DNA of 64,000 nt from an uncultured Bacteroidales bacterium (lineage in GTDB: Bacteria > Bacteroidota > Bacteroidia > Bacteroidales > Muribaculaceae): the NCBI GenBank assembly GCA_945829225.1, contig CALZTY010000001.1, positions 92,434 to 156,433 on the forward strand, written 5' to 3'. Every line of letters starts with the position of its first letter. Position 1 is the first letter of the stretch. The notes beneath the pieces were generated by a model that did no database searches, was not told where the DNA came from, and saw nothing but the letters and a program-made list of their open reading frames with translations. Shown piece after piece: positions 34,485 to 43,746 of the stretch. Made by a program: the position numbers and the translations under genes.

Positions 34485-35474
34485 TTAAGGAATTGGACGC
34501 AGGTAGACGTATCGCAGGAGCAGTTCAAGCGCGAAGAAAGCGAAAGCGAGCCACGCCCACATCATATAATTGTCCTCGGTGTGCGAGAAATTCTTGACAT
34601 CGAGTTTGGTTTTCTCCAAGGCGTCAATTTCGGCAAAGACCTCGCTGAGGGAGGAGTTGTCGACGGCGCGGAAGTACTTGCCACCGGTGACAGAGGCTAC
34701 ATCACGGAGGGCATCTTCGTTGATCTCGACCTTCTGCATCTCATAGACGAGTCGCCCTGCATAATCGTAGCGGACAGGGACCTCAGCCATGCCGTTGGTG
34801 CCGACACCGATGGAGTAAATCTTGATGCCCAACTCGGCGGCGACGCGAGCCGCCTCGCCCGGGGTAGCCAAGCCGCGGTTATTGGTGCCGTCGGTGAGGA
34901 GGATGATGCTCTTGCTCTTAGCCTTGCCGTCGCGCAGGCGGTTGACGGCGGTGATGATGCCCTCGCCGATGGCGGTGCCGTCCTCGAGGTCGCCGATGCT
35001 GAGGTTGCTGATGTAGTTGAGCAATGCGGCGCGGTCGCCGGTCATGGGCAGACCGGTGAGGCTCTCGCCGGCGAAGATTACCAATCCGATATTGTCGTTT
35101 TCACGTCCCTGGACAAATTGGGCAGCCACGATCTTGGCGGCTTCAAAGCGGTTGGGGCTGAAGTCGCGGGCATACATACTGGTTGAAATATCCAAGGCGA
35201 TGATGATATCGGTGCCCTCGGTGGATGATGTGCTCCACTTATTGCGCAACTGAGGACGGGCGAGGACCACAATCAGGCAAGCGACGGCACAGAGGCGTAG
35301 CACGAAGAGAACGTGGCGCAGGTATTGCTTCCAGGTGCGTGGCATGCGAGCAAAGGGGCTGGTGGTCGATATCGACAGCGCCGGCACCGCATTGCGTTGC
35401 TTGAGGATGTACCATATAGCCATGGGCACCAAGAGCAACAGAAGCCATAATATGTGAGGATGAGCAAATTGCAT
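34485..35474 (-). CDS. batA: BatA: membrane-anchored von Willebrand factor A protein
   Basis: A 329-residue paralogue of BatB. Two N-terminal helices (about 8-22 and 55-73), a VWA domain with MIDAS motif DISTSMYARDFSPNR (about residue 95), GTAIGEGI and LLTDGTNNRG, and a C-terminal helix (MWAWLAFAFFALELLLRYVYL). Residues 90-290 should face the periplasm. The gene lies 3 bp after the BatD-like gene. Confidence 0.9.
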   Translation of the reverse strand: MQFAHPHILWLLLLLVPMAIWYILKQRNAVPALSISTTSPFARMPRTWKQYLRHVLFVLRLCAVACLIVVLARPQLRNKWSTSSTEGTDIIIALDISTSMYARDFSPNRFEAAKIVAAQFVQGRENDNIGLVIFAGESLTGLPMTGDRAALLNYISNLSIGDLEDGTAIGEGIITAVNRLRDGKAKSKSIILLTDGTNNRGLATPGEAARVAAELGIKIYSIGVGTNGMAEVPVRYDYAGRLVYEMQKVEINEDALRDVASVTGGKYFRAVDNSSLSEVFAEIDALEKTKLDVKNFSHTEDNYMMWAWLAFAFFALELLLRYVYLRPIP

Positions 35475-35477
35475 AGT

Positions 35478-36428
35478 TTATACTTTCTTTGTTTGATTAT
35501 CAGCCTTCTCCGCCTCTTCAGGAGCCGGGACAGGCTTGGTCTGCTCGACAAAGTGCTCGACGGTGCTGAACGACTTGATGTTGTCGTCGGGCATAGGACG
35601 AACCTTGGCAAATTTGACAATATCGGCGAGGTCGAGGATTTGCTTGATGCGCGGTTGGTTGTCGCGTGTCTCGGGGTTGTTGCGCAGGGAGGCGAGGATC
35701 TGAGTTGACGACATCTCCATAGCGTTGATGGCGAAGCGTCGCTGGAGGTAACGACGCAGGATGTCGATGAGGGCAGTGTAGTACTCCTTCTCCTTGCCTG
35801 CTTCGGCGAGGCGCTGGGTGCGCAGGCGTCCGAGGGCAGCCATAGCCTCGGCATACGGGTCGATGGGCTTGGGCTTGTGGATGATGATGGTGCCGGTGCG
35901 GCGATACATTATATAAACGTATATGCCGGCGCCGATGAGAGCGACGAGGAGCAAGCCGAGAGCCACCCACACGGTCCAGTCGGGGATGTAATCCCACCAC
36001 TTGCGCGGAGGATTGACAGTGCCCTCCATGGGGTTGAGAGTCTGAGTGGAGTCCATCTCGACGGGGAGAATCTTGATTGCAACGACGTCGCTGGAGATGG
36101 TGTCATCGCCTACCGCGTAGCGGAATGGGGGCAGGGTGAGCCTGCCGGGATACCACACTTGCAGGCGCATAGTGTAGGCATATCCATTGGGCGTGGTGTC
36201 GGCTTTGACGTCCACGAAGTCGAAGACATCCATCTCGGTAGCCGGCTCGGGGAGGTCGACTAAAACGCCCGAGTGTGAGGGGTCGGCGACGTTGATGTGG
36301 AGAGTGGCATAATTACCCATCTCGACAGCGGCGGTATCCACCGATGCGGTGATGCGAGGCGCGGCTGTAGCAGCGATTGATGCGGCTATAGCCACAAATG
36401 ATAATATGAAACGACGTAGGGTCATCAT
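35478..36428 (-). CDS. BatD-like membrane protein of the MoxR-Bat operon (DUF4381-like)
   Basis: A 316-residue protein with a signal peptide (about 1-22), an extracytoplasmic beta-rich domain (about 23-145), one membrane helix at about 152-174 (WTVWVALGLLLVALIGAGIYVYI), and a helical cytoplasmic domain (about 190-300; AMAALGRLRTQRLAEAGKEKEYYTALIDILRRYLQRRF). The arrangement is that of the small BatD-related/DUF4381 proteins between the DUF58 gene and batA in MoxR-type operons. It overlaps the DUF58 gene by 4 bp. Function is unknown beyond the operon context. Confidence 0.8.
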   Translation of the reverse strand: MMTLRRFILSFVAIAASIAATAAPRITASVDTAAVEMGNYATLHINVADPSHSGVLVDLPEPATEMDVFDFVDVKADTTPNGYAYTMRLQVWYPGRLTLPPFRYAVGDDTISSDVVAIKILPVEMDSTQTLNPMEGTVNPPRKWWDYIPDWTVWVALGLLLVALIGAGIYVYIMYRRTGTIIIHKPKPIDPYAEAMAALGRLRTQRLAEAGKEKEYYTALIDILRRYLQRRFAINAMEMSSTQILASLRNNPETRDNQPRIKQILDLADIVKFAKVRPMPDDNIKSFSTVEHFVEQTKPVPAPEEAEKADNQTKKV

Positions 36429-37306
36429 TTGCGAGTGCGATTTTTGAATAGGGCGATAAGGCTCTTGACATAATCCTCATCGGTGGCAACGGAGACAAAG
36501 TTGACACGCCCGGCGCGTAGAGTGTCGACCATAGCCTGTTGGCGGTCATACCACCATCGGGCATATGTGTTGCGCACCTTGGCGCTGGAGGTGTCGAGCC
36601 ACATGCTTTGTCCGGTCTCGAGGTCGTTGACGCGCATCAACCCGACGTTGGGGAGGGTGGTGTCGCGCTTGTCGTAGACTTGAATAGCCATCACGTCGTG
36701 CTTGTTGCGAGCGAGCGACAGAGCCTGGCGGTAGTCGTCGGCATCAATGAAGTCGCTGATAAGGAACATAGTTGAGCGTTTGCGCATAGCGTCGGTGAAG
36801 TAGCGCAATGCCAGGGCGATGTCGGTGCCGCGGTGCTCGGGCTCGAAGTTGAGCAATTCGCGGATAATCAGCAGGATATGCTTTTTACCCTTCTTGGGCG
36901 GGATGAATTTTTCGACCTTGTCCGAGAAGAAGAGAGCACCGATTTTATCGTTGTTTTGTGTGGCTGAGAAAGCCAGAGTGCCGGCGATTTCGGCAATCAT
37001 CTCGCGCTTGTCGACGCCGCAGGCGCCAAACGAGCGGCTACCCGACACATCGACCAGCAGCATCACCGTGAGTTCGCGCTCCTCCTCATATATCTTGATA
37101 TATGGGTTGTTGTGACGCGCGGTGACGTTCCAATCAATGTCGCGCACATCGTCGCCGTATTGGTACTCGCGCACCTCCGAGAACATCATGCCTCGGCCCT
37201 TGAATGCGCTGTGGTATTCGCCGGCGAAGATATTTTGCGACAGCCCGCGTGATTTGATTTCTATCTTGCGGACCTTCTTGAGCAGTTCATTTGCATCCAT
37301 AGGCAA
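36425..37306 (-). CDS. DUF58 domain protein of the MoxR-Bat operon
   Basis: A 293-residue cytoplasmic protein of the DUF58 family, the constant partner of MoxR ATPases. It has the N-terminal KVRKIEIKSRG region, GEYHSAFKGRGMMFSEVREYQYGDDVRDIDWNVTAR (family signature, about residues 26-61) and a VWA-like fold with DVSGSRSFG. In other MoxR systems the DUF58 protein is thought to be handled by the ATPase for insertion or activation of a VWA-containing complex. It lies 12 bp after moxR. Confidence 0.92.
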   Translation of the reverse strand: MPMDANELLKKVRKIEIKSRGLSQNIFAGEYHSAFKGRGMMFSEVREYQYGDDVRDIDWNVTARHNNPYIKIYEEERELTVMLLVDVSGSRSFGACGVDKREMIAEIAGTLAFSATQNNDKIGALFFSDKVEKFIPPKKGKKHILLIIRELLNFEPEHRGTDIALALRYFTDAMRKRSTMFLISDFIDADDYRQALSLARNKHDVMAIQVYDKRDTTLPNVGLMRVNDLETGQSMWLDTSSAKVRNTYARWWYDRQQAMVDTLRAGRVNFVSVATDEDYVKSLIALFKNRTRK

Positions 37307-37318
37307 TTACACCGGATG

Positions 37319-38314
37319 TCAGGGCACCTGTATCTTGTCGAGGATTTCGGTGATAATTTCGTCTGTAGTGATGTTGTTGGCTTCAGCCTCGTATGTGACG
37401 CCGATGCGGTGACGGAGCACGTCGTGGCTGACGGCGATGACATCCTCGGGCACCACATAACCGCGCTGGTGGAGGAATGCGTAGGCGCGAGCGGCGCGAG
37501 CCAATGAGATTGAAGCACGAGGAGAAGCGCCGAAGGCGATGATTCCGGCGAGGTCGTCCATGCCATAGTCGACGGGGAAGCGGGTGGCGAAGACGATATC
37601 TACGATATAACGTTCAATCTTCTCGTCAACGTAGATTTGCTCGACGACTTTCTGAGCCTCGATGATTTCCTCGGGCTTGAGGAGGGCATCGACGCGAGCC
37701 TGCTCGTTGGAGATGTTGCGGCGGATGATGATTTTTTCTTCTTCCTTGGAGGGGTAGCCGATGACGACTTTCATGAGGAAACGGTCGACTTGAGCCTCGG
37801 GCAGAGGGTATGTACCTTCTTGCTCGATGGGGTTCTGAGTAGCCATCACGAGGAAAGGCTCGTCGAGAGCGAAGGTGTTATCGCCGATGGTCACCTGGCG
37901 TTCTTGCATAGCCTCGAGTAGGGCGCTCTGTACCTTGGCGGGAGCGCGGTTGATTTCGTCGGCGAGGACGAAGTTGGCAAATACCGGACCTTTCTTGACT
38001 TGGAAGGTCTCATTCTTGACGCTGTATACCATAGTACCTACTACATCGGCAGGAAGCAAGTCGGGAGTGAACTGTATGCGGCTGTATTTAGCGTCGATTA
38101 CTTGTGCTAAAGTCTTGATGGCGAGGGTTTTTGCCAAGCCGGGGACACCTTCGAGGAGGATGTGACCATTGGAAAGCAGCGCGATAAGGAGAGACTCTAC
38201 CAAGTGCTTCTGTCCCACAATCGTGCGGTCCATACCGTGTGTGATGATATTGATAAAGTCGCTCTTAGAAGCCACTAACGCGTTGAGGTCGCGGATGTTA
38301 ACTGTTTCACTCAT
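37319..38314 (-). CDS. MoxR-family AAA+ ATPase
   Basis: A 331-residue AAA+ ATPase when started at MSETVNIRDLN (38314). Walker A is LEGVPGLAKTLA (about residues 51-62), Walker B with the following residues is VLADEINRAPAKVQSALLEAMQERQVT, and sensor 1 is MATQNPIEQEGTYPLPEAQ. MoxR proteins act as chaperone-like ATPases for VWA-containing complexes; this one leads the Bat operon. A -7-like element TAATTTTG (38380-38373) lies upstream. Confidence 0.94.
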   Translation of the reverse strand: MSETVNIRDLNALVASKSDFINIITHGMDRTIVGQKHLVESLLIALLSNGHILLEGVPGLAKTLAIKTLAQVIDAKYSRIQFTPDLLPADVVGTMVYSVKNETFQVKKGPVFANFVLADEINRAPAKVQSALLEAMQERQVTIGDNTFALDEPFLVMATQNPIEQEGTYPLPEAQVDRFLMKVVIGYPSKEEEKIIIRRNISNEQARVDALLKPEEIIEAQKVVEQIYVDEKIERYIVDIVFATRFPVDYGMDDLAGIIAFGASPRASISLARAARAYAFLHQRGYVVPEDVIAVSHDVLRHRIGVTYEAEANNITTDEIITEILDKIQVP

Positions 38315-38372
38315 AAGTTTCAAACTGTTATAGTTGACTTAAATAGTAATACTGATTGCTTAAAAACGAAGA

Positions 38373-38380
38373 CAAAATTA
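38373..38380 (-). promoter_or_regulatory. Possible -7 element of the moxR-bat operon
   Basis: TAATTTTG on the minus strand, 59 bp upstream of the moxR ATG. A weak TTTA rather than TTTG is 20 bp further upstream, so this is a tentative promoter. Confidence 0.4.
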
Positions 38381-38460
38381 CAACTATAACGCCAAAGTGC
38401 TAAATATTAATTGTTAAATTAACCTATCACATGTTTAACAACTCTAATCTTTAACCATTT

Positions 38461-38501
38461 TTAAAAACGCCCTGCTCCGCAATAGGGTAGCGGGGCAGGG
38501 C
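38461..38501 (-). terminator. Rho-independent terminator after the beta-barrel gene
   Basis: GCCCTGCTCCGC (38469-38480) pairs with GCGGGGCAGGGC (38490-38501), an almost perfect 12-bp stem with a 9-nt loop. On the minus strand it is followed by GTTTTTAAA. It ends the unit containing the outer-membrane protein gene. Confidence 0.88.
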
Positions 38502-38530
38502 TTATAATGAATATTGAGTAATACTATTTG

Positions 38531-39148
38531 CTAAAAGAAGTAGGCGAGTCGTATAGACCAGTGGCGGTTGCGAGCGGAGAAGTCGTCGAGAATTTTGGTC
38601 TTGAGGGCGTAGGTCATACCCCAGGAGTATGCGCCGGAGACTTGCCATTTTTGGAACAGTTCAAAGCCGAAGCCGCAGGTGAGGCTGAGGTCGGCGCCGG
38701 CGCACTTGAATGCCGAGGCACCATTGTGACCGACGAGGATATTAAACTCGGGACCGCCATATACAAAGGGGGCAATCTTCTCTTCGAGCCCGCTCATGCG
38801 TGTCCACTTGAAGCGGAGATGTAGGGGTATCTGCACATAGTGGAGGTAAACTCGCTCGTTACCATAGCCGAGAGTTGACCACACCTTGCGCTCGCCGAGG
38901 TTGACCTTGGCACCGAGTTGGTTGTACATCAAGCCGATGTCGAGACCGAAGCCGATGCCCGGGAACATCAACTCGCCTTGCACGCCAAGCGAAAAGCCGG
39001 CTTCACCAGATACGGGTACGAGGTCTTGCTTGAAGTGCAAGTTGGAGATTGTGGCGCCGGCGATGGCATTATAGCGGAATTGGGCATTTGCCTGCTGTGT
39101 GCCGGCACATGCGATGATTACTGCGAGTATTACTAATAGTTTTTTCAT
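38531..39148 (-). CDS. Outer-membrane beta-barrel protein (PorT-like family)
   Basis: A 205-residue protein started at MKKLLVILAVIIACAGTQQANA (39148), a Sec signal peptide; the longer frame to 39193 is not supported. The mature part has alternating amphipathic strands with aromatic girdle residues and ends in a C-terminal aromatic strand (HWSIRLAYFF), as in small 8-stranded barrels of the Bacteroidota outer-membrane beta-barrel family. The exact function is unknown; PorT-like proteins include type IX secretion components, but this level of detail is not supported here. A -7-like TAAATTTG (39176-39169) precedes it, with no clear -33. Confidence 0.8.
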   Translation of the reverse strand: MKKLLVILAVIIACAGTQQANAQFRYNAIAGATISNLHFKQDLVPVSGEAGFSLGVQGELMFPGIGFGLDIGLMYNQLGAKVNLGERKVWSTLGYGNERVYLHYVQIPLHLRFKWTRMSGLEEKIAPFVYGGPEFNILVGHNGASAFKCAGADLSLTCGFGFELFQKWQVSGAYSWGMTYALKTKILDDFSARNRHWSIRLAYFF

Positions 39149-39224
39149 CTTCAATCGATTTACGGGCGCAAATTTAAGGATTTTTGCCCGCAAGGTAGCA
39201 TATGCGGATGTTAAAAGACTCTAA

Positions 39225-40523
39225 TCAACCGCCAAAGTTGTCATAATGAATGTTTTCGGGGTCGACACCGAGGCTGTCGAGCATCTTGTTGACGGCAGCG
39301 CTCATCGGACCGGGACCACACATGTAGTATTCGATATCCTCGGGACTATCGTGGTCCTTGAGGTATGTATCATATATTACTTGGTGTACAAATCCGGGGG
39401 TGTAGGCTACACCGGCGGCATCGGCAGCGGGGTCGGGACGGTCGAGAGCGAGGTGGAACTTGAAGTTGGGGAACTCACGCTCGAGCGAGAGGAAGTCCTC
39501 GAGATAGAACACTTCGTTGAGTGCACGGGCACCGTAGAAGTAGTTCATGATGCGGTCGGTGGTGTGGAGCGTCTTGGTGAGGTGCATAATCTGTGCGCGG
39601 AGAGGAGCCATGCCGGCACCGCCGCCGATCCACATCATCTCGTTCTTGGTGTTGTAGATGGGATGGAAGTCGCCGTAAGGTCCGCTCATCAGCACCTTGT
39701 CGCCGGGGCGCAAGGTGAAGATATATGATGAAGCAATGCCGGGATTGACATCCATGAAGCCCACCTGAGGCTTGGGCTTGAAGGGCGGTGTAGCGATACG
39801 CACGGTGAGCATGATGCGGTCGCCCTCGGCGGGATAGTTAGCCATGGAGTATGCTCGGACTGTCTCTTCCTTGTTGACGCAGTGGAGGCTGAAGAGCCCG
39901 AATTTCTCCCACGCGGGCAGGTATTCGTCGCCGATGAGTGCCTTGTCCATATCGCGATCGTAGTCGATGTCGAAGGTGGGGATTTTGATTTGGGCATATG
40001 AGCCGGGCTCGAAGTTCATATGCTCGCCCGGGGGCAGTTGCACGATAAACTCCTTGATGAATGTGGCGACATTCTTGTTGGAGATGACTTCACATTCCCA
40101 TTCCTTGACTTCGAGGGCAGAGGCGGGCACCTCAATATCCATATTTTCCTTAACCTTGACTTGGCAGGCAAGTCGCCAGTCGGCTTTAATTTCTTTGCGC
40201 GAGAGGTGTACAGCCTCGGTGGGGAGTACTTGACCGCCACCGCTGTGTACCTGCACGCGGCATTGACCACAGGAGCCTTTGCCGCCGCATGCCGAGGGGA
40301 GGAAAACGTCGCAATTAGCCATGGTGTTGAGGAGCGAGCCACCGGCGGGGGCTTGCACGTCCTTGCTGTGGTTGATGTCGATGGTGACATCGCCGCTATG
40401 CACCAGGTAGTGCTTGGCTACCAGGAGGACGGCAACGAGGACGAGGGTGATGGCGAGGAAGATGCCGACACCGGCAATGAGTGTCGGGGTCATCTGTGAT
40501 AGGGCGATATAATTGATAATCAT
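39225..40523 (-). CDS. nqrF: Na+-translocating NADH:quinone reductase subunit F
   Basis: A 432-residue NqrF, the NADH-oxidising subunit. One N-terminal membrane helix (about 13-37) anchors it. A [2Fe-2S] domain has cysteines in ACGGKGSCGQC and LACQ (about 79-123). FAD-binding (RAYSMANYPAEG) and NADH-binding segments (GGGAGMAPLRAQI, YMCGPGPM) follow. Electrons pass from NADH through FAD and the iron-sulfur centre into the Nqr chain. It is the last nqr gene, as usual. Confidence 0.97.
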   Translation of the reverse strand: MIINYIALSQMTPTLIAGVGIFLAITLVLVAVLLVAKHYLVHSGDVTIDINHSKDVQAPAGGSLLNTMANCDVFLPSACGGKGSCGQCRVQVHSGGGQVLPTEAVHLSRKEIKADWRLACQVKVKENMDIEVPASALEVKEWECEVISNKNVATFIKEFIVQLPPGEHMNFEPGSYAQIKIPTFDIDYDRDMDKALIGDEYLPAWEKFGLFSLHCVNKEETVRAYSMANYPAEGDRIMLTVRIATPPFKPKPQVGFMDVNPGIASSYIFTLRPGDKVLMSGPYGDFHPIYNTKNEMMWIGGGAGMAPLRAQIMHLTKTLHTTDRIMNYFYGARALNEVFYLEDFLSLEREFPNFKFHLALDRPDPAADAAGVAYTPGFVHQVIYDTYLKDHDSPEDIEYYMCGPGPMSAAVNKMLDSLGVDPENIHYDNFGG

Positions 40524-40533
40524 AGCCTTAGAA

Positions 40534-41151
40534 TCAGAGTTTAATACCGAGGAAACTCATAAAGGCGATGCCCATGAGTGCGGTGATAATGAATGTGATG
40601 CCAACGCCACGCAGGGGCTTGGGTACGTTGGAATAAGATGCTACACGCTCGCGGATGGCAGCGACAGCGGTGATGGCGAGGAGCCAGCCGATGCCCCAAC
40701 CGCCACCGGCGCAGAAGGCGGTCCACACCGAGGGGAAATCGCGCTGTTGCATGAACAGCGAGCCACCGAGGATGGCGCAGTTCACGGCGATAAGCGGCAG
40801 GAATATGCCTAATGAGGCGTATAGCGAGGGACTGAATTTCTCAACAGCCATCTCGACCAACTGGGTCATCGATGCGATGACCGCGATGAAGAGAATGAGC
40901 GAGAGGAAACTGAGATTGACGTTGGCAAAGCCTTCGCCCAGCCATGCCATGGCACCGGGACGGAGCACATAGGTGTTGAGCAAGTAGTTGACCGGCAGGG
41001 TAATTACCAGCATGAAGGTGACGGCGATGCCGAGCCCGAGAGCAGTCTTGACATTCTTGCTCACGGCGATAAACGAGCACATGCCGAGAAAGTAGGCAAA
41101 TATCATGTTGTCGATAAAAATCGACCGTATGAACAAATTGAGGTTTTCCAT
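40534..41151 (-). CDS. nqrE: Na+-translocating NADH:quinone reductase subunit E
   Basis: A 205-residue integral membrane protein with six helices and the NqrE signature at the start (LNLFIRSIFIDNMIFAYFLGMCSFIAVSKNV), including the cysteine that with NqrD holds the membrane-embedded iron centre. It is homologous to NqrD/RnfA/RnfE. The gene lies between nqrD (25 bp) and nqrF (10 bp). Confidence 0.97.
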   Translation of the reverse strand: MENLNLFIRSIFIDNMIFAYFLGMCSFIAVSKNVKTALGLGIAVTFMLVITLPVNYLLNTYVLRPGAMAWLGEGFANVNLSFLSLILFIAVIASMTQLVEMAVEKFSPSLYASLGIFLPLIAVNCAILGGSLFMQQRDFPSVWTAFCAGGGWGIGWLLAITAVAAIRERVASYSNVPKPLRGVGITFIITALMGIAFMSFLGIKL

Positions 41152-41175
41152 AACTATTTCGATGCTAAGTGCTTG

Positions 41176-41799
41176 TTAATCTTGTAAATCCTTGTTGATA
41201 GAGCGGTGTACCCAGATGATGCAGGCGACAACGATGAGAGCCATCGGGGGCAGAATCATCAAGCCGTTGTCGGAGTATCCGGCATCGTAGAACGACTGCG
41301 GAATAATGCGGTAACCCAGGAGGGTGCCGCTGCCGAGGAGTTCGCGGAAGAAGGCGACGATGACCAAGATAATGGTGTAACCCACACCGTTGCCTACACC
41401 GTCGAGGAATGCGGGCCAGGGGCGATTAGCCATGGCAAATGCCTCGAGGCGTCCCATGAGGATGCAGTTGGTGATAATCAAGCCGATGAATACCGAGAGT
41501 TGTACGCTCACATCGTAGGCAAAAGCCTTGAGCAATTCGCTGACGATGATTACCAACGAAGCGACGACCACCAATTGCACGATGATGCGGATAGAGGTGG
41601 GGATGGTGTTGCGTATCAGGGAGATGATGACGTTGCTGAAGGCGAGGACTGCAATCACCGACAAGCCCATGACCATGGCAGGCTCCAATTGGGCGGTGAC
41701 GGCGAGCACCGAGCAGATCCCCAGTATCTGCACTACGACGGGATTATTCTTGGAGAACGGATTGAAAAGAACCGTCTTGTTTGTTACTTTTTCTGCCAT
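41176..41799 (-). CDS. nqrD: Na+-translocating NADH:quinone reductase subunit D
   Basis: A 207-residue six-helix membrane subunit with the NqrD start (NPFSKNNPVVVQILGICSVLAVTAQLEPAMVMG), including the conserved cysteine of the NqrD/E iron site. It forms the membrane core with NqrB and NqrE. It lies 6 bp after nqrC. Confidence 0.97.
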   Translation of the reverse strand: MAEKVTNKTVLFNPFSKNNPVVVQILGICSVLAVTAQLEPAMVMGLSVIAVLAFSNVIISLIRNTIPTSIRIIVQLVVVASLVIIVSELLKAFAYDVSVQLSVFIGLIITNCILMGRLEAFAMANRPWPAFLDGVGNGVGYTIILVIVAFFRELLGSGTLLGYRIIPQSFYDAGYSDNGLMILPPMALIVVACIIWVHRSINKDLQD

Positions 41800-41805
41800 A
41801 GCCTA

Positions 41806-42504
41806 TTATTTTTTAAGGGTTTGGAGGAACGGAGCATAGGGCTGCAAGCAGTCGTAGAGCATGGCGCCGACGCCCTTGGAGGTGATGGTGCCGCCACTCT
41901 TGCCATCGATATAGTCGGCATCATCGGCGGGCTTCTGCCCGGCTTTCACTACGGCTACCGAGCGGAAAATACCATTCTTGAAGAGTTGCTTGCCGATAAA
42001 TTTGTCGCTGAAAGCGGGCTTGGCGATTTCGGCACCGAGACCCGGGGTCTCGCTCTCGTGGGCGAAGTATGCGCCATAGATAGTGGAGCCGTCATCGTTG
42101 ATGGCGACATAGCCCCAAATGGGACCCCACAGTCCGGCGCCATATACCGGTAGGATATACTTGGTGGTCTTGTCGTCCATGGTGGCGACGAATACCGGTA
42201 GGGCACGAGAGTCGGCGGGCAGTTTCACTTGCTCGGCGACTTTGATGTCGAAGGCGACGCCATCGATACGCTCGCCGGCGGCGTTAACCACAAACGAGTC
42301 GGTGATATATCGGTTATAGTCTGCCTTGATATCCGTGTCGGGAGTAATGTGAGCCGAGGCAAGTATTTGACGCATCTTGTCGGCATTGATATTGTCGGTC
42401 TGGCGTTCGCTCAACGACATGGATACAAACGCGAGGGCGGCACCGACCACAATCACCATCACGATGATGTATATGACTGTGTATGAATTACTTTGCTTGT
42501 TCAT
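41806..42504 (-). CDS. nqrC: Na+-translocating NADH:quinone reductase subunit C
   Basis: A 232-residue subunit with an N-terminal membrane helix (about 7-29) and a periplasmic FMN-binding domain. The flavinylation motif is in DGKSGGTITSKGV, with the threonine of SGGT as the expected FMN attachment site. Attachment requires the ApbE flavin transferase, which is not in the window. It lies between nqrB (4 bp) and nqrD (6 bp). Confidence 0.96.
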   Translation of the reverse strand: MNKQSNSYTVIYIIVMVIVVGAALAFVSMSLSERQTDNINADKMRQILASAHITPDTDIKADYNRYITDSFVVNAAGERIDGVAFDIKVAEQVKLPADSRALPVFVATMDDKTTKYILPVYGAGLWGPIWGYVAINDDGSTIYGAYFAHESETPGLGAEIAKPAFSDKFIGKQLFKNGIFRSVAVVKAGQKPADDADYIDGKSGGTITSKGVGAMLYDCLQPYAPFLQTLKK

Positions 42505-42508
42505 GGGA

Positions 42509-43717
42509 TTAAGCCTTAGAGGTTAAACGAGCACGGCGACGGCGCTTGTTGGCGCTGACCACGCAGTAGTCGATGAGTGGAGCGAATACGTTCATAAGCA
42601 GTACGGCGAGCATAGCGCCCTCGGGGTAGCCGTTGTTGTAGGTGCGGATGCACACGGCAATTACACCGATGAGGAAGCCGTAGACCCACTTGCCGGTGTT
42701 GGTGCGTGCGGCGGTCACCGGGTCGGTAGCCATAAATACCACAGCGAACGCGAAGCCACCGAGGAACAACTGATCGATGGGTGAGAGGAACGATGCCGGA
42801 TAGGTGGGTGTGGCAGCCGAATTGGCTATCCAGCCCATCAACAGGGCGCCTGCCACTGCCGAGAGCATGATGCGCCACGAGGCGATGCGTGTGGCGAGCA
42901 GTATGGCAGCGCCGATGAGTATGCATATCACTGAAGTCTCACCGAACGAGCCGGGAATGAGACCTACGAATGCATCCCATGTGGAGATTGTCGAGCCGTC
43001 AATTCCGGTGATGGCGGTCTCGCCGCCGGCTGTTGCTATCTGTCCCAGCGGAGTGGCACAGGTGAAGCCGTCGGCAACGGCAGGACCGTAGCCAAAGGCT
43101 TGTGATGTGGCAACAAATACCTTGTCGCCCGACATATATGCCGGGTAACTGAAGAAGAGAAATGCACGCGCTGTGAGCGCCACATTCACTATATTGTAGC
43201 CGGTGCCGCCGAATACCTCCTTGGCAAAGATTACCGCGAAGGCGGTCGCTACGGCGAGCATCCACAGTGGTACATCGACCGGGCACACCATCGGCAGGAT
43301 GATGCCGGTCACAAGGAAGCCTTCTTGAATCTCCTCGTGGCGGATTTGAGCCGAAATAAATTCTATACCCAAGCCGACGACATAGGTGACAATCACCTTG
43401 GGTATGATGGCGAGGAAGCCGTAGAGCATAAGGCTGAAGAAGGGGAACTCTGTCGCTCCGGCTGCCAGCCAGTGTTGGTATCCGGTGTTGTACATGCCGA
43501 AGAAGAAACACGGCAGCAGGGCAATGATGACAATGGTCATGGCACGCTTGGAGTCGACGCTATCGTGCACGTGAGTGGTGTACGATGCCGGTGACGTAGT
43601 GCGTGGCGTATAAAGGAAAGTCTCGAAGCCGTCAAATACCGATTGCAGCGCCGACAATTTTCCGCCGGGCTGGAACGCAGGCTTGATGCGGTCGAGGAAT
43701 TTGCGTAATTTGCTCAT
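42509..43717 (-). CDS. nqrB: Na+-translocating NADH:quinone reductase subunit B
   Basis: A 402-residue subunit with about ten membrane helices; it holds riboflavin and a covalent FMN and forms the Na+ path. The motif DGFTCATPLGQIATAGG contains the threonine expected to carry FMN. The cytoplasmic N-terminus (LRKFLDRIKPAFQPGGKL) and charged C-terminus fit the family. It lies 29 bp after nqrA. Confidence 0.96.
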   Translation of the reverse strand: MSKLRKFLDRIKPAFQPGGKLSALQSVFDGFETFLYTPRTTSPASYTTHVHDSVDSKRAMTIVIIALLPCFFFGMYNTGYQHWLAAGATEFPFFSLMLYGFLAIIPKVIVTYVVGLGIEFISAQIRHEEIQEGFLVTGIILPMVCPVDVPLWMLAVATAFAVIFAKEVFGGTGYNIVNVALTARAFLFFSYPAYMSGDKVFVATSQAFGYGPAVADGFTCATPLGQIATAGGETAITGIDGSTISTWDAFVGLIPGSFGETSVICILIGAAILLATRIASWRIMLSAVAGALLMGWIANSAATPTYPASFLSPIDQLFLGGFAFAVVFMATDPVTAARTNTGKWVYGFLIGVIAVCIRTYNNGYPEGAMLAVLLMNVFAPLIDYCVVSANKRRRRARLTSKA

Positions 43718-43746
43718 TATCTTGAGGTTTAGACTGGCAATGGTTA